A stretch of DNA of 24,133 bases from an uncultured Planctomycetia bacterium (GCA_937952135.1 CALFYL010000134.1:1-24133); one strand, 5' to 3'. Shown: positions 14,782 through 23,354, numbered from the stretch's first letter. Notes: generated by a model from the letters alone, not told the origin. Translations and numbers: made by a program.

Positions 14782-14935
14782 GTCGTTGGCTCCGTGCGCC
14801 GCGGGTTGGTACGGCGACGGGTTCATCAGGGCTCGTGCGGCGCGCGAAGGGAACGCGCGGCGTGCTTGGGTTGTGCTTGATGCGGCGGCTGGCTTACCCC
14901 ACCACGCGGCGCTCTCCAGCCTCCCCCCCCCCCCC

Positions 14936-15066
14936 GCATCTCCTCCACCCCCAGGTGCACGTACACGCGCGCCGTCAGCCTGGGGTCCGAGTGCCCCAGG
15001 ATTCGCACCGTGACCGCGAGCGGCGCGCCATCGGACCTCCGCAAGCCCACGCACGAGCTGAGTCTC
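14936..15066 (-). pseudogene. Tyrosine recombinase C-terminal remnant I2 (type A)
   Basis: The minus strand reads GAPLAVTVRILGHSDPRLTA, then RVYVHLGVEEMR. It holds GHSD and the catalytic Tyr but no upstream catalytic Arg. A 13-base C run (14923-14935) interrupts the end. Downstream sequence (near 14862-14905) closely matches that after remnant I1 (12770-12812), so the two remnants share a common tail. Confidence 0.75.
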
Positions 15067-15282
15067 ACCCTCGCCCCTGCCCTCCGACACTGATCGCCGC
15101 TGGTCCCAACGAGTGCGAGCGATGATGCCCACGCTTCCTGATCCGACCATCAAGAAGATCGGCAGCGTGAACCCGCTGAAGTCGCCGATCGCTAGACGCG
15201 CTGTAACGGCGCAGCATCCGAGCTGCCGCAAGGGTCCAGCGAGTCCCAGTGCCAGGCCGACGCCGAGGGTGAACGCGGCCAT
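15067..15282 (-). pseudogene. Possible truncated small membrane protein
   Basis: From ATG 15282 the frame reads MAAFTLGVGLALGLAGPLRQ and continues with a second hydrophobic stretch (FSGFTLPIFLMVGSGSVGII), giving two likely membrane helices and then a basic, Arg/Glu-rich segment. The frame stays open through remnant I2 and even into the 85-aa gene, but the I2 part is out of the recombinase frame, so the natural C-terminus is lost. No good ribosome site is present. I treat it as a 3'-truncated gene broken at the I2 junction, with low certainty. Confidence 0.35.
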
Positions 15283-15560
15283 CTTCCATGTGGGAGCGCC
15301 GCACGTACCGGGCGCTCGTGCTTCCGTTCGAGAGCTAGGCGGCGCCGACCTAACAACTCGGACGTGAGGCCGGCTTGTCGGCGTTCGCCGCGTGGGCGGC
15401 GAACTCCACGCGCGTCGAGTGCTGACGACCGACCGTTGCGATCGGAAGGCGGTTACCTTGACGGGTCTGAGTCGCTGGCGGCCTTGTCCATCGCTCCGCG
15501 CTCGGCGCAGCGGTGCGGGCCGCGTTTCCGACCGCCAGGCAAACCCTACGATCTCGCGCT

Positions 15561-17468
15561 ATGAACCACTTGCTCTCGATTCTGTTGGCTGCTTGGAGCG
15601 TGCACGGCCTCACATCTGCGCAGTCCACTATCCGCGTCAGCGTCGACTCGCTCGGCGGACAAGCGAACGCCGCTTCGACGTCGCCCGCATACTCGGCGAA
15701 CGGGCGCTTCGTCGCGTTCGAGAGCCTCGCGACCAACTTCGTCCCAGGCGACTCGAACTTAGTCAGGGATGTCTTCGTCCGCGACCTGCTCAGCGGCTCC
15801 ACCACCCGAGTGAGTGTCGGCCCGAATGGAGAGCAGGGAAACGCGGGCAGCCAGAGGCCGTCGCTCTCGTCGGACGGTCGCTACGTCGCCTTCGAGAGCG
15901 CCGCCACCAACTGGATCACGGGCGCCACCTTCGGCTCCGTGAACCTCTTCGTTCACGACCGAGTAGCCAACTCCACCATCCGCGTGGGCAGCCAGTCCGT
16001 GGGCACAGCAGCAAACGCCGGCGGCTACCGGCCGTCGGTGTCGGACGACGGCAGATACGTCGCCTTCGCCGGCCTGGCGTCGAATCTCGTCGCGGGCGAC
16101 ACGAATGGAGTGTTCGACGTCTTCGTGCACGATTGCCAGGCGGGAACGACGACCCGAGTGAGCGAGGGCTCGTCGGGAACGGAAGCGAACGGTCTGAGCT
16201 TGAGGCCCGTGATCTCGCCGGACGGACGCTTCGTGTTGTTCGACAGCGCCGCTTCCAATCTGGTCGCGGGCGACACGAACGCCGCGATCGACGCCTTCTT
16301 GCACGATCGGCTCACCGGGGTGACGGAACGAGTGAGTGTCGGCGACGGCGGCGCCCAGGCCAACTTCGACAGCTTCGGGAGGTCGATGTCGCCCGATGCG
16401 CGATGGATCGCGTTCGCGAGTCAAGCCAACAACCTTGCGACTCTCGACTCGAACGACGACTCGGACGTGTTCTTGCGCGACCGTCCATCCGATTCGACGC
16501 GGTGCATCAGCCTCACGCTTTCGGGGGAAACAGGCGAGCGCGGCAGCTACGAACCGACGGTCTCTGCCGACGGCCGATGGGTCGCGTTTCGCACGCGCTC
16601 GGCGCAACTCACGCCCAACGACACGAACGGCGCGGACGACATCGTCGTTGCCGACGTGTGGACGGGGACTCTCACGCGTGTCAGCGACGCCCCGAACGGA
16701 GTCAGCGGGTTGGGGGTGAGCACGACGCCCGTGATTTCCGGCGACGGGCATTGGGTTGTCTTCGAGAGCGCGGCGACCAATCTCGTGGTGGGCGACACGA
16801 ACGGCGCAATCGACGTGTTCGTGCACGACCGAGCCCTGAAGTGCTACGCGGACAGCGATCAGGACGGGTTCGGAGACCCCGACGTCGTGATTCTCTCATA
16901 TCCCCCGACTTGCCCATTGGGCTACGTCGACAACGACCAGGACTGCGACGATTCAGCTCCGCAGGTGCATCCCGGAGCTGTGGAACGCTGCAACGGAATC
17001 GACGACGACTGCAACGGCCTGTTGGACGATGGATTCCTCGAGTTCTACTGCACTTCGGGCGTCACGGTCGCTGGTTGCACGCCACGAATGGGCGCGATCG
17101 GCGCGCCGAGCGCGACCTCGACCTCCGGGTTCCGAATCCAGGTCGAACAGGCTCCGACAGGCCGAGTCGGGCTCATTTTCGTCGGCCTGCAACCGAGCGG
17201 CTCTCCGTGGACCGTCGGCAGTTCGAGCTATCAGTGCGTGGCCGGTCCCTTCGGACGTACGGGGCCGCAAGCGACCGGGAGCGGCGCAGGCGCATGTGAT
17301 GGATCGTTGGATGTCGACTGGAACTCCTGGCGCGCAGCGCATCCCAGCGGCGTGGGGTCCCCCTACCACGCTGGACAGATGTTGTTCGCACAAGGCTGGT
17401 TCCGTGATCCGGGCGCCGTCGGCAACACGAATCTCAGCAACGCCGTGCGGTTCACTCTCTGCGACTGA
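15561..17468 (+). CDS. Exported PD40/TolB-like repeat protein with MopE-type metal-binding motif and planctomycete C-terminal domain (635 aa)
   Basis: The ATG at 15561 gives a signal peptide (MNHLLSILLAAWSVHGLTSA); a longer upstream frame lacks one. Residues 22-425 hold about seven PD40-like units, each with a (S/P)DGR(Y/F)VAF(E/D)S-A-(S/T)NL core followed by GDTN...DVFVHDR, which suggests a beta-propeller. At about 428-490 is a Ca/Cu-binding-like MopE motif (DADQDGFGD-like YADSDQDGFGD, then DCDDSAPQVHPGAVERCNG and IDDDCNGLLDDG). Residues about 496-635 form the Cys-containing domain shared with the two large genes at 17967 and 19510 (YCTSG..GCTP, CDGSLDVDWN, WFRDP, TNLS). A surface or extracellular role is likely; substrate unknown. 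It is the only plus-strand gene between 12.7 and 23.5 kb. Confidence 0.85.
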   Translation: MNHLLSILLAAWSVHGLTSAQSTIRVSVDSLGGQANAASTSPAYSANGRFVAFESLATNFVPGDSNLVRDVFVRDLLSGSTTRVSVGPNGEQGNAGSQRPSLSSDGRYVAFESAATNWITGATFGSVNLFVHDRVANSTIRVGSQSVGTAANAGGYRPSVSDDGRYVAFAGLASNLVAGDTNGVFDVFVHDCQAGTTTRVSEGSSGTEANGLSLRPVISPDGRFVLFDSAASNLVAGDTNAAIDAFLHDRLTGVTERVSVGDGGAQANFDSFGRSMSPDARWIAFASQANNLATLDSNDDSDVFLRDRPSDSTRCISLTLSGETGERGSYEPTVSADGRWVAFRTRSAQLTPNDTNGADDIVVADVWTGTLTRVSDAPNGVSGLGVSTTPVISGDGHWVVFESAATNLVVGDTNGAIDVFVHDRALKCYADSDQDGFGDPDVVILSYPPTCPLGYVDNDQDCDDSAPQVHPGAVERCNGIDDDCNGLLDDGFLEFYCTSGVTVAGCTPRMGAIGAPSATSTSGFRIQVEQAPTGRVGLIFVGLQPSGSPWTVGSSSYQCVAGPFGRTGPQATGSGAGACDGSLDVDWNSWRAAHPSGVGSPYHAGQMLFAQGWFRDPGAVGNTNLSNAVRFTLCD

Positions 17469-17516
17469 CGGCGAAGCCAGCCCCCTCCCCACTCGATCAC
17501 CTACCCGCCTCCTCCA

Positions 17517-17610
17517 CTACTCCTCGACGCCCTGGCGCGGGTACACCCGAGCTGTGCGCTTCGGGTCCGAGTGCATCAGGATCCGCTGCGTGATCGCCAG
17601 GGGCGCGCGC
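17517..17610 (-). pseudogene. Tyrosine recombinase C-terminal remnant I3 (type A)
   Basis: The minus strand reads APLAITQRILMHSDPKRTAR, then VYPRQGVEE and TAG (17519-17517). It is close to remnant I2, but the box-II Gly is Met and the Tyr context is altered (VYPR for VYxH), showing decay. Confidence 0.7.
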
Positions 17611-17615
17611 GCCAC

Positions 17616-17736
17616 CTACCCCGCGACGCCCTCGACCGCCGCGCGCAGGTCCGCTACCGCGAGGTGCGTGTAGACCTTGCGGGTGAGCTGCGCGTCCGAA
17701 TGCCCGAGCAACGCCTGCGCGTGCACGATCGGTGCG
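17616..17736 (-). pseudogene. Tyrosine recombinase C-terminal remnant I4 (type B)
   Basis: The minus strand reads APIVHAQALLGHSDAQLTRK, then VYTHLAVADLRAAVEGVAG and TAG (17618-17616). It resembles I1. Just upstream (to about 17800) LRTLHAAS recalls a scrambled box with the catalytic Arg, so slightly more of this gene survives than in I1. It lies 5 bp from remnant I3, a head-to-tail pair of two different recombinase types. Confidence 0.75.
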
Positions 17737-17966
17737 GCCACGGCACGCCCACGCGACGCTGCGTGCAGCGTGCGCAGCCCGACCAGCGCGGCCACGGCGT
17801 GCGGCGCACCGGGATTAGGCGTTGGCGGAGCGACTTGGTCGTGTTCCGCACACGCTGGGCCGCGGATGATCGGGTTCCGAGAGAGTGAATGAACCCGCGG
17901 ACAATGTCGAGCGCGTGAGCCGACTTTCGTTCGGCATTGACCAACAGTGGACGGTTCCGCCTCCGT

Positions 17967-19274
17967 TCACGGCAGGCACATCAACTCGAGCGCGTCGGAG
18001 AGGTTAGTGCCCTTCGGGGCCTGAGGGTCGCGGTACCAGCCCTGCAACCAGATTCGGTCGCCTGCAGCCCACGGACTGCCGATCGAGCTGGGATTGGCGA
18101 GTTGGTACGCGTTCCAGTCCAGCGTCAGTTGCCCGTCGCACTGGCCGGGGGAACCGCCGGAGCTGTGGGCAATCGTGCGCTGCCGAGGCGGGTTGACGCA
18201 CAGCAGGCTCGTGCTTCCGAAACCCCACGAGAAGGAACTCGGTCCGTTCACTCCATAGAAGACCAACCCCGGCCGTTGCGGCTCGACGCCTGAAACCGTG
18301 ATGTCGCACGCCTGCGCGAACGAGGCGCTCGGCTGGCGGCTTGCGGAGATCGCAGGGGTGCAACCACCCGTCGAAACACCCGCGGTGCAGTACACCTCCA
18401 TCGGCGGCGGCGTGAACGTGATCTTGCCGAAGTAGCACCCCGAGAAGCCGTACACGATGCTCGTCGTCCCCGTTGAACGGTCGATCTTGCGCACGTTGGC
18501 GGTGGTCGCCACCAGGATGTTCCCGTCGCCCAACTCACAGACGCCGCGCGCGGGATTGGGCGTCCACCAGTAGTTGATCTGGGCGCCTGTCATGTCGTAT
18601 TCGAAGACCCCGTCGGGTTGGGTATACCCCGTGGCGAGCAGTGTGCCGCCGCCGGTCGCCGCGATCTGCTGGGGAAGGTGCAGCGTCGGACCGATGATCG
18701 AGGTCATGAACGGAGGGGGCAGCGCGGTTCCGGCGTAGTCGTAGCGGCCAATACTGTGACTATAGGTGTAGTGCGACACCAGCAGCTCACCATTGAATTC
18801 GACGACATCGATCGGACTCGTCCCGCTGTCTGCAACTGAGAAGGACCCGATCGGCGCGCCGGTGGTGTCGAGCATCACCACGGAGTCCACGGGTGCGCCG
18901 AAGAGCCCGCTGTCGTTGGCGACGTACACCACTCCGTTGACGTAGGCGGCGCCGCGGGCGTCGGCGATCGTGCTGACGCTCTGCGGGACCGTTCCCAACC
19001 AAACGCCGATGTGGTTGAAGCGCACGATCGGCCCGGAATGGTCGAGCACCCAGATCTCCGCGCCGACCTGAAAGACTTCCCGAGGGATATCAAAGTTGTA
19101 GGTCGTCGCGCTGCCAGCATCGGGGATGAAGTTGGCGTCGAGCAACGCGCCGTCGAAGGCGTCGAACTTGACGACCTTGTCGTTCGACAAGTCCGTCATG
19201 AGGACGAACTGCTGCTGCGCCGCTGAGATGCCGGCGAGCGCGAACCAGGATGCAAGCACAAGAAGGTGATTCAC
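17967..19274 (-). CDS. Exported beta-propeller-like protein with the shared planctomycete C-terminal domain (435 aa)
   Basis: GTG 19274 is chosen over an upstream ATG because GAGGAG (19282-19287) lies 7 bp before it and the product then starts with a good signal peptide (VNHLLVLASWFALAGISAAQ), much like that of the gene at 15561. Residues about 25-290 have repeated beta-strand blades (VVKFDAFDGALLDANFIPDA; IWVLDHSGPIVRFNHIG; GVVYVANDSG; ILVATTANVRKIDRSTG), like NHL/SMP-30-type propellers. From about 294 the shared C-terminal domain follows (VYCTAGVSTGGCTPAISASR, GLVFYGVNG, SLLCVNPP, QCDGQLTLDWN, GWYRDP, TNLSDALEL). No catalytic residues are evident. The protein probably sits outside the cell or on its surface. 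It is in tandem with the VCBS gene at 19510, 235 bp apart. Confidence 0.8.
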   Translation of the reverse strand: MNHLLVLASWFALAGISAAQQQFVLMTDLSNDKVVKFDAFDGALLDANFIPDAGSATTYNFDIPREVFQVGAEIWVLDHSGPIVRFNHIGVWLGTVPQSVSTIADARGAAYVNGVVYVANDSGLFGAPVDSVVMLDTTGAPIGSFSVADSGTSPIDVVEFNGELLVSHYTYSHSIGRYDYAGTALPPPFMTSIIGPTLHLPQQIAATGGGTLLATGYTQPDGVFEYDMTGAQINYWWTPNPARGVCELGDGNILVATTANVRKIDRSTGTTSIVYGFSGCYFGKITFTPPPMEVYCTAGVSTGGCTPAISASRQPSASFAQACDITVSGVEPQRPGLVFYGVNGPSSFSWGFGSTSLLCVNPPRQRTIAHSSGGSPGQCDGQLTLDWNAYQLANPSSIGSPWAAGDRIWLQGWYRDPQAPKGTNLSDALELMCLP

Positions 19275-19281
19275 GGAGTGG

Positions 19282-19287
19282 CTCCTC
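19282..19287 (-). promoter_or_regulatory. Shine-Dalgarno GAGGAG deciding GTG 19274 as start
   Basis: The minus strand reads GAGGAG-CCACTCC-GTG, a strong site 7 bp ahead of the GTG that also starts the signal peptide. Confidence 0.7.
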
Positions 19288-19509
19288 GTATACGCGGGTG
19301 TCGTCAGCATAACTCCACAACCCGGAAGCGAGCCAGGCAAAGGCGTTGGTCAGAGGTGCGGTTCCTGGGTGGGAGCCCCATCGTCGCGTCACAGATCGCC
19401 CGGGCGAGGACGCGTAGTCCGCACGACGCCGCGCCGATGATCGCCCGCAAGAGCGAAGCGCCGAAGGCTCGTGCGCTGCATAGAAGCGACTCGCCAGCTC
19501 CGCCTCAGT

Positions 19510-21690
19510 TCAAGGCTGCGTCGTGAACTCGATCCCGTCCGACAGGTTCGTGGTCCCGGCCGCCGCAGGATCTCGGTACCAGCACTGTGCGTCTACGACC
19601 ACTCCGGGGGCGAACGGCTGGCCGAGAGCCCCGGGCTGAGTCGAAAGGAACACCAGCCAGTCGGTCGAGAACACTCCATCGCACGCTCCGGCCGTCCCTC
19701 CGCTGACGGACATGCTCAAACGCTGAGCGGGTGACTTCACGCACAGCAAGCTGCTGTTGCCCGGGCCCCAGTTGTAGGCGACTCGGCCGCTGATGCCGTA
19801 GAAGATCACTCCGCTTCGCTGGCCTTCGACGTTGGCGGTCGTGAGCGTGAAGCCGCTGGCAGCCGAAACGCTCGGCAATCCGCTCGCACCCATGGTGGCC
19901 GCACAGCCGTGACTGCTCGTCCCCGCCGTGCAGTAGTTGACGGCGACCGGCGAGCCTGCGATGTAGCCCTTGACGACCGAGACGCCGACATTGCCGTGCT
20001 CGTCGATCGCGCGCACGCGGTACGTGATCGAGCCGCTGAGCGAGCCTGGGATCTCTCCCCGAAAGATCTGGCCGCCGGAGTGCCGCATCGCCGCCACGTT
20101 GAACGTGACGAAGCCGCTGGTGCTGTACTCGAGCGTAGTCTCGTTGAGGCGAACCAGATCCCACGACGAGTTGTCGTAGACGCTCGCCCGCACCACGGTC
20201 GCCGCTGCGCCCGGTATGCGGTCAGGCGCTTCTTCGAGCGCCACGATCCGCGGCGCGCTCGTGTCGGGAACGCTGCTGACGTTCTCGAGAAACGTCTCGG
20301 GTTGGTTGAGACCGTTGGTAACCAGAAAGTCGTAGTCTCCGTCGGAGTCCACGTCGCACGAATCGCCGCTCAGGGAGACTCCAGCGGTCACCGGTAGGGC
20401 GACGGAGGTCACATTGGTGAAGTTCCAGCTCGGCGCGCCATTGTTGCGGTACAGGCGGTCCTGGCCGGCGAAGCACGCCACGAAAACATCGAGCCGTCCG
20501 TCGTTGTCGTAGTCGATGAAGTCGGCGTCGAAATCGGTGTCGGATGAGGCGGGGGGAACGAGCGGAGAGCTGAACACTCCGGCCCCATCGTTGCGCGCCG
20601 TGATATCGCCGAGCGACGGCCAATTCACGCCGTAGAGGTCGAGGTCGCCGTCGTTGTCGAAGTCGCCAAGCTCTTGTTCGTAGTTGCCGGAGTTGTCAAC
20701 CATCAAATGCACTCCTGTGGCGTACGTCACATCCTGGAACGCGACGAACGCGCCGGTCTCGCTCAGGCGATTGCGGAACACGCGCGGAACTTGGAGGTGG
20801 AGTGCACCCTGCAGCACGTCCACGTCCAGGTCGCCGTCCAGGTCGCCCAGCTCGACGCCCATCGGAGAGTCTGCGATGTCGGAGTAGAACCCCGTCGTGT
20901 CTTGCGTCTCGTCTTTTTGCTGGCCCAGGGCCCACAGCGCCGGGGTGAAGTCAGCGATCGCGGATCCGATCAACTGCACGCCGCTGGGGTTGAACTCTTC
21001 GAACACCCCGCCGGTGTTGAGGAAGATGCGCGAGGGCGCCGCCCCGCCGGAGTTGCCGCCGTAGCTCGTGTGGAACAGGTCCGGGTCTCCGTCGTTGTCA
21101 AGGTCGCCGAAGACGCTGTCCGCAGTCCAGTCGATGAAACCGCCACTCGCCAGCGCGGCGCTCGTCGGCAACGAGGAGTGGTGCGTTGTTCCGTTGTTGA
21201 CCGCGATGAACGCGAAATGCGACGAGGTTCGATCCAGGAAGAATCCCTGGGTCCCGCCCTGCGTGCCCCCCATGTTGATCCACCATCGACTGGACTGATT
21301 GCCGCCGTGGGCGGAGGTGTTCGAGACGTGCAGGTCCATGTCCCCATCCCCGTCGAGGTCGACGAAGTCCACGTCGCGGCTGCAGTCGAGCACGGGAGGG
21401 AAATGAGCAGCCGTTCGGTCGGTGAAGTACCCGATGGCGCCGCCGCTCTCGAAGCCGCGGTTGATCCACAGGTTGTTTTGGTCATTGCCGCCGTCACCGC
21501 CCTCGGCGACGGCAGCGTCCAGGTCACCGTCGCCGTCCACGTCGGCGAACTCGACGCCTTCTGTGTATCCGGCGTTCGCGGGGATGCGCCCGGGGCTCAC
21601 GACAAAGCTCTGCGCCCAGGTCGCGGAGCTGAGCAGGCCAAGTAGAGGGATGACTTGCCAGAATCGACTTTGCGGTGCGCCGCTGACCAT
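19510..21690 (-). CDS. Exported FG-GAP/VCBS repeat protein with the shared planctomycete C-terminal domain (726 aa)
   Basis: The N-terminus (residues 1-27, FWQVIPLLGLLSSATWAQ) is a signal peptide. Seven calcium-loop-type motifs follow (DVDGDGDLDAAV, DLDGDGDMDLHV, DLDNDGDPDLFH, DLDGDLDVDVLQ, DFDNDGDLDLYG, DYDNDGRLDVFV, DVDSDGDYDFLV), typical of FG-GAP/VCBS beta-propellers of integrin-alpha type, so calcium binding and an extracellular adhesion or scaffold role are likely. About 470-580 is an Ig-like or Fn3-like segment (APRIVALEEAPDRIPGAAAT; ITYRVRAIDEHGNVG). The last ~140 residues are the shared domain (NYCTAGTSSHGCAATMGASG, GVIFYG, SLLCVKSP, ACDGVFSTDW, CWYRDP, TNLSDGIEF). ATG 21690 has no strong ribosome site. 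Confidence 0.85.
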   Translation of the reverse strand: MVSGAPQSRFWQVIPLLGLLSSATWAQSFVVSPGRIPANAGYTEGVEFADVDGDGDLDAAVAEGGDGGNDQNNLWINRGFESGGAIGYFTDRTAAHFPPVLDCSRDVDFVDLDGDGDMDLHVSNTSAHGGNQSSRWWINMGGTQGGTQGFFLDRTSSHFAFIAVNNGTTHHSSLPTSAALASGGFIDWTADSVFGDLDNDGDPDLFHTSYGGNSGGAAPSRIFLNTGGVFEEFNPSGVQLIGSAIADFTPALWALGQQKDETQDTTGFYSDIADSPMGVELGDLDGDLDVDVLQGALHLQVPRVFRNRLSETGAFVAFQDVTYATGVHLMVDNSGNYEQELGDFDNDGDLDLYGVNWPSLGDITARNDGAGVFSSPLVPPASSDTDFDADFIDYDNDGRLDVFVACFAGQDRLYRNNGAPSWNFTNVTSVALPVTAGVSLSGDSCDVDSDGDYDFLVTNGLNQPETFLENVSSVPDTSAPRIVALEEAPDRIPGAAATVVRASVYDNSSWDLVRLNETTLEYSTSGFVTFNVAAMRHSGGQIFRGEIPGSLSGSITYRVRAIDEHGNVGVSVVKGYIAGSPVAVNYCTAGTSSHGCAATMGASGLPSVSAASGFTLTTANVEGQRSGVIFYGISGRVAYNWGPGNSSLLCVKSPAQRLSMSVSGGTAGACDGVFSTDWLVFLSTQPGALGQPFAPGVVVDAQCWYRDPAAAGTTNLSDGIEFTTQP

Positions 21691-21983
21691 GATTGGGTGG
21701 GCTCCGGTTCCGGGCCCACGGCCCGGCCTAAGAATGCGAGCGGCGATTCCGGCTGGCGAGTCACCACGACTCTCCGCACCGACGCGCTCTTAAGCGCCGA
21801 GTGTAGCTCGGCGCCTTGTCTCCGCCGCGTCTCGGTCGTGGTTCGGTCGTGACCATCGACACCTAGGCGCCTACATTCGCCGAAATCGCAGCGTTGATCG
21901 TGGTTGGCCGCCTCACTTCAGGTCCACGCTCTCAGGGGCCGCCGACCTGGACGTCAGCGTGCATCGCGCTCCCGCCGCCGATC

Positions 21984-22241
21984 CTACCCCGCCACGATCT
22001 CCTCACGTCCCCCGCTCGTCGGCCACATCCGCGCGTTGTGGGACACGTTCGCGACCACCGCCCCCGCGGCGTCGCGCACCTTCGCCCTGTGCCGGCAGCG
22101 CATCTGCCGGCGCCACCCGTCGCGCGAGCGGGTCCCGCTAACTCGCGCCCGCAGCGCGCGCTGGACGTCTGCCAAGGTCTCGAAGGTCTCGTTTCCGTCC
22201 CCGATGTCGGCCGTGTACGGCCCGGCTCCGTTCGTCGTCAT
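21984..22241 (-). CDS. Small 85-aa protein, twin copy 2
   Basis: The product begins MTTNGAGPYTADIGDGNETF and keeps LADVQRALRARV and MRCRHRAKVRDAAG from the twin at 14524-14781 (about 68 of 85 residues the same by eye, no gaps). Unlike copy 1 there is no Shine-Dalgarno site in front of the ATG, and an in-frame start eleven bases-plus upstream (MRARYKR) is possible. Loss of the ribosome site and changes at GREEIVVE (now GREEIVAG) and CRQMRC (now RRQMRC) suggest this copy is less constrained or silent. No recombinase remnant adjoins it. Function unknown. Confidence 0.55.
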   Translation of the reverse strand: MTTNGAGPYTADIGDGNETFETLADVQRALRARVSGTRSRDGWRRQMRCRHRAKVRDAAGAVVANVSHNARMWPTSGGREEIVAG

Positions 22242-22596
22242 GCGCTTGTATCGCGCACGCAACCCGCCTTTTTTGAAGCCTGATTCATCGAAGCTCTATT
22301 GCGGGAACATTGGGGCCATTCGGCAAGTGGCTCTGGATCTGCCTAATTCGCTTGGGGGTCGGCGTCGCGCCCCGTGTCTCTAGATCGTCTATTTCAGTGG
22401 GGGCAGGTCAACAACCGGTCAGGCGCTGACAGTCCGATGATTACCGTGATCCCAGCACGAGGCGGCCAGCCTCTGTCCCTACCTTCAAAGCGGATGCGAA
22501 CTCCTCGATGCCAAACACCAATCTGTTTGGCGGCAGGTGCTGGGCCCACGGTTTCGACACGTGTCGCGAAGTGGAGTACGTAGAGGACGTCCGATC
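22242..22596. other. Gene-free stretch
   Basis: I see no supported gene. A short TTCAAAGCGGA (near 22487) echoes the repeat at 6316 and 9982. There is a T-run (22268-22273) but no convincing hairpin before it. Confidence 0.4.
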
Positions 22597-22914
22597 TTAC
22601 TCAGTGTAAGGCCTACAGCGGTCCAGCAACTCACTCAGCGTCGCGTTGCGAGCCCACTGAGAGTTTTCTTCATTGTCCGAAAAGTACTCGACCAGAATCT
22701 CGCGGAGCTCCTCTCCATGCGTTGGATTGCCCTCGGGTGGGTCCATGGTCACGATTTCACCAAAGGCACTCAGATTCAGCCGATGACCAAGACTGCTAAA
22801 CACCTCGAACTCCCCATTCTTGACATCAATTGCCTCTACCCAGGATGTCAGCTTCTCGCCGGACTCGAAGAATCGAACATCTCCGTGCTCATTGAGAATC
22901 AGGAAATTGGTCAT
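22597..22914 (-). CDS. Small acidic 105-aa protein, possibly immunity-like
   Basis: The sequence begins MTNFLILNEHGDVRFFESGE and goes on with LTSWVEAIDVKNGEFEVFSS and LGHRLNLS, then an acidic helical C-terminus (EELREILVEYFSDNEENSQW). The pattern of a strand, 'FES...', 'D(V)xNGEF.(V/Y)', and 'G..L' recalls small cytosolic proteins that often act as immunity partners of toxins, but I cannot assign a family and no toxin gene lies next to it. It has no export signal. ATG 22914 lacks a clear ribosome site. The gene is markedly richer in A and T than its surroundings, which suggests transfer from elsewhere. It stands alone between the second twin gene and iteron module 3. Confidence 0.6.
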   Translation of the reverse strand: MTNFLILNEHGDVRFFESGEKLTSWVEAIDVKNGEFEVFSSLGHRLNLSAFGEIVTMDPPEGNPTHGEELREILVEYFSDNEENSQWARNATLSELLDRCRPYTE

Positions 22915-23344
22915 GATGCACGTTACATTAACTGTGGTTGGCCGCCCCTGCTCACATCCATGCTCGCGTCGAAGGCGGCGTGGTCGAGGACCAACTGCCC
23001 AGTGGCCGGACGAGTGGAAACGGCAAGCTTCACTCGTCCCACGCTACCCCCGCTCGCTCCGCCCGGCTACCCGCCGGCAACCGTCCCTCGTGAAGCCCGA
23101 CGTGACCAGCGTCGTCCGCGCAGTGGGCGCGAAACGCGCGGGCGCCGCGACGGGCCTCCCGCCAGCGCTTTGTAGGCTGCCTCAAAGCGCTGCTGGGCGG
23201 CCTGCGCCCCCCAGGCCGGGGACCGCCGCGGTCACGCCGCCGCACCCTCGTCTGCCGCGAATAGCGCCACTCCCCCCCCACCGCAAGCCGCCGCGCGTCA
23301 TCGATCGCCTTGCCGTTTTCACCGGACACGAGTCGCGCTATGCG
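22915..23344. other. Gene-free stretch left of iteron module 3
   Basis: No gene is supported. The stretch is GC-rich with a C8 run at 23272-23279. A minus-strand segment (EAAYKALAGG near 23155) could be decayed protein-coding DNA, but the frame is not kept. Confidence 0.35.
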
Positions 23345-23354
23345 AACACCTCGT

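Noticed and set aside
15392..17299. Long alternative plus-strand frame (635 aa) overlapping the PD40-like gene
   Set aside because: It is Arg-rich, repeats only because the real gene repeats, and lacks a signal peptide; the 15561-17468 frame has clear PD40 units, a MopE motif and the shared tail.
20674..21645. 323-aa plus-strand frame
   Set aside because: It is antisense to the VCBS gene; its Val/Arg-rich repeats mirror the Asp-rich calcium loops on the other strand.
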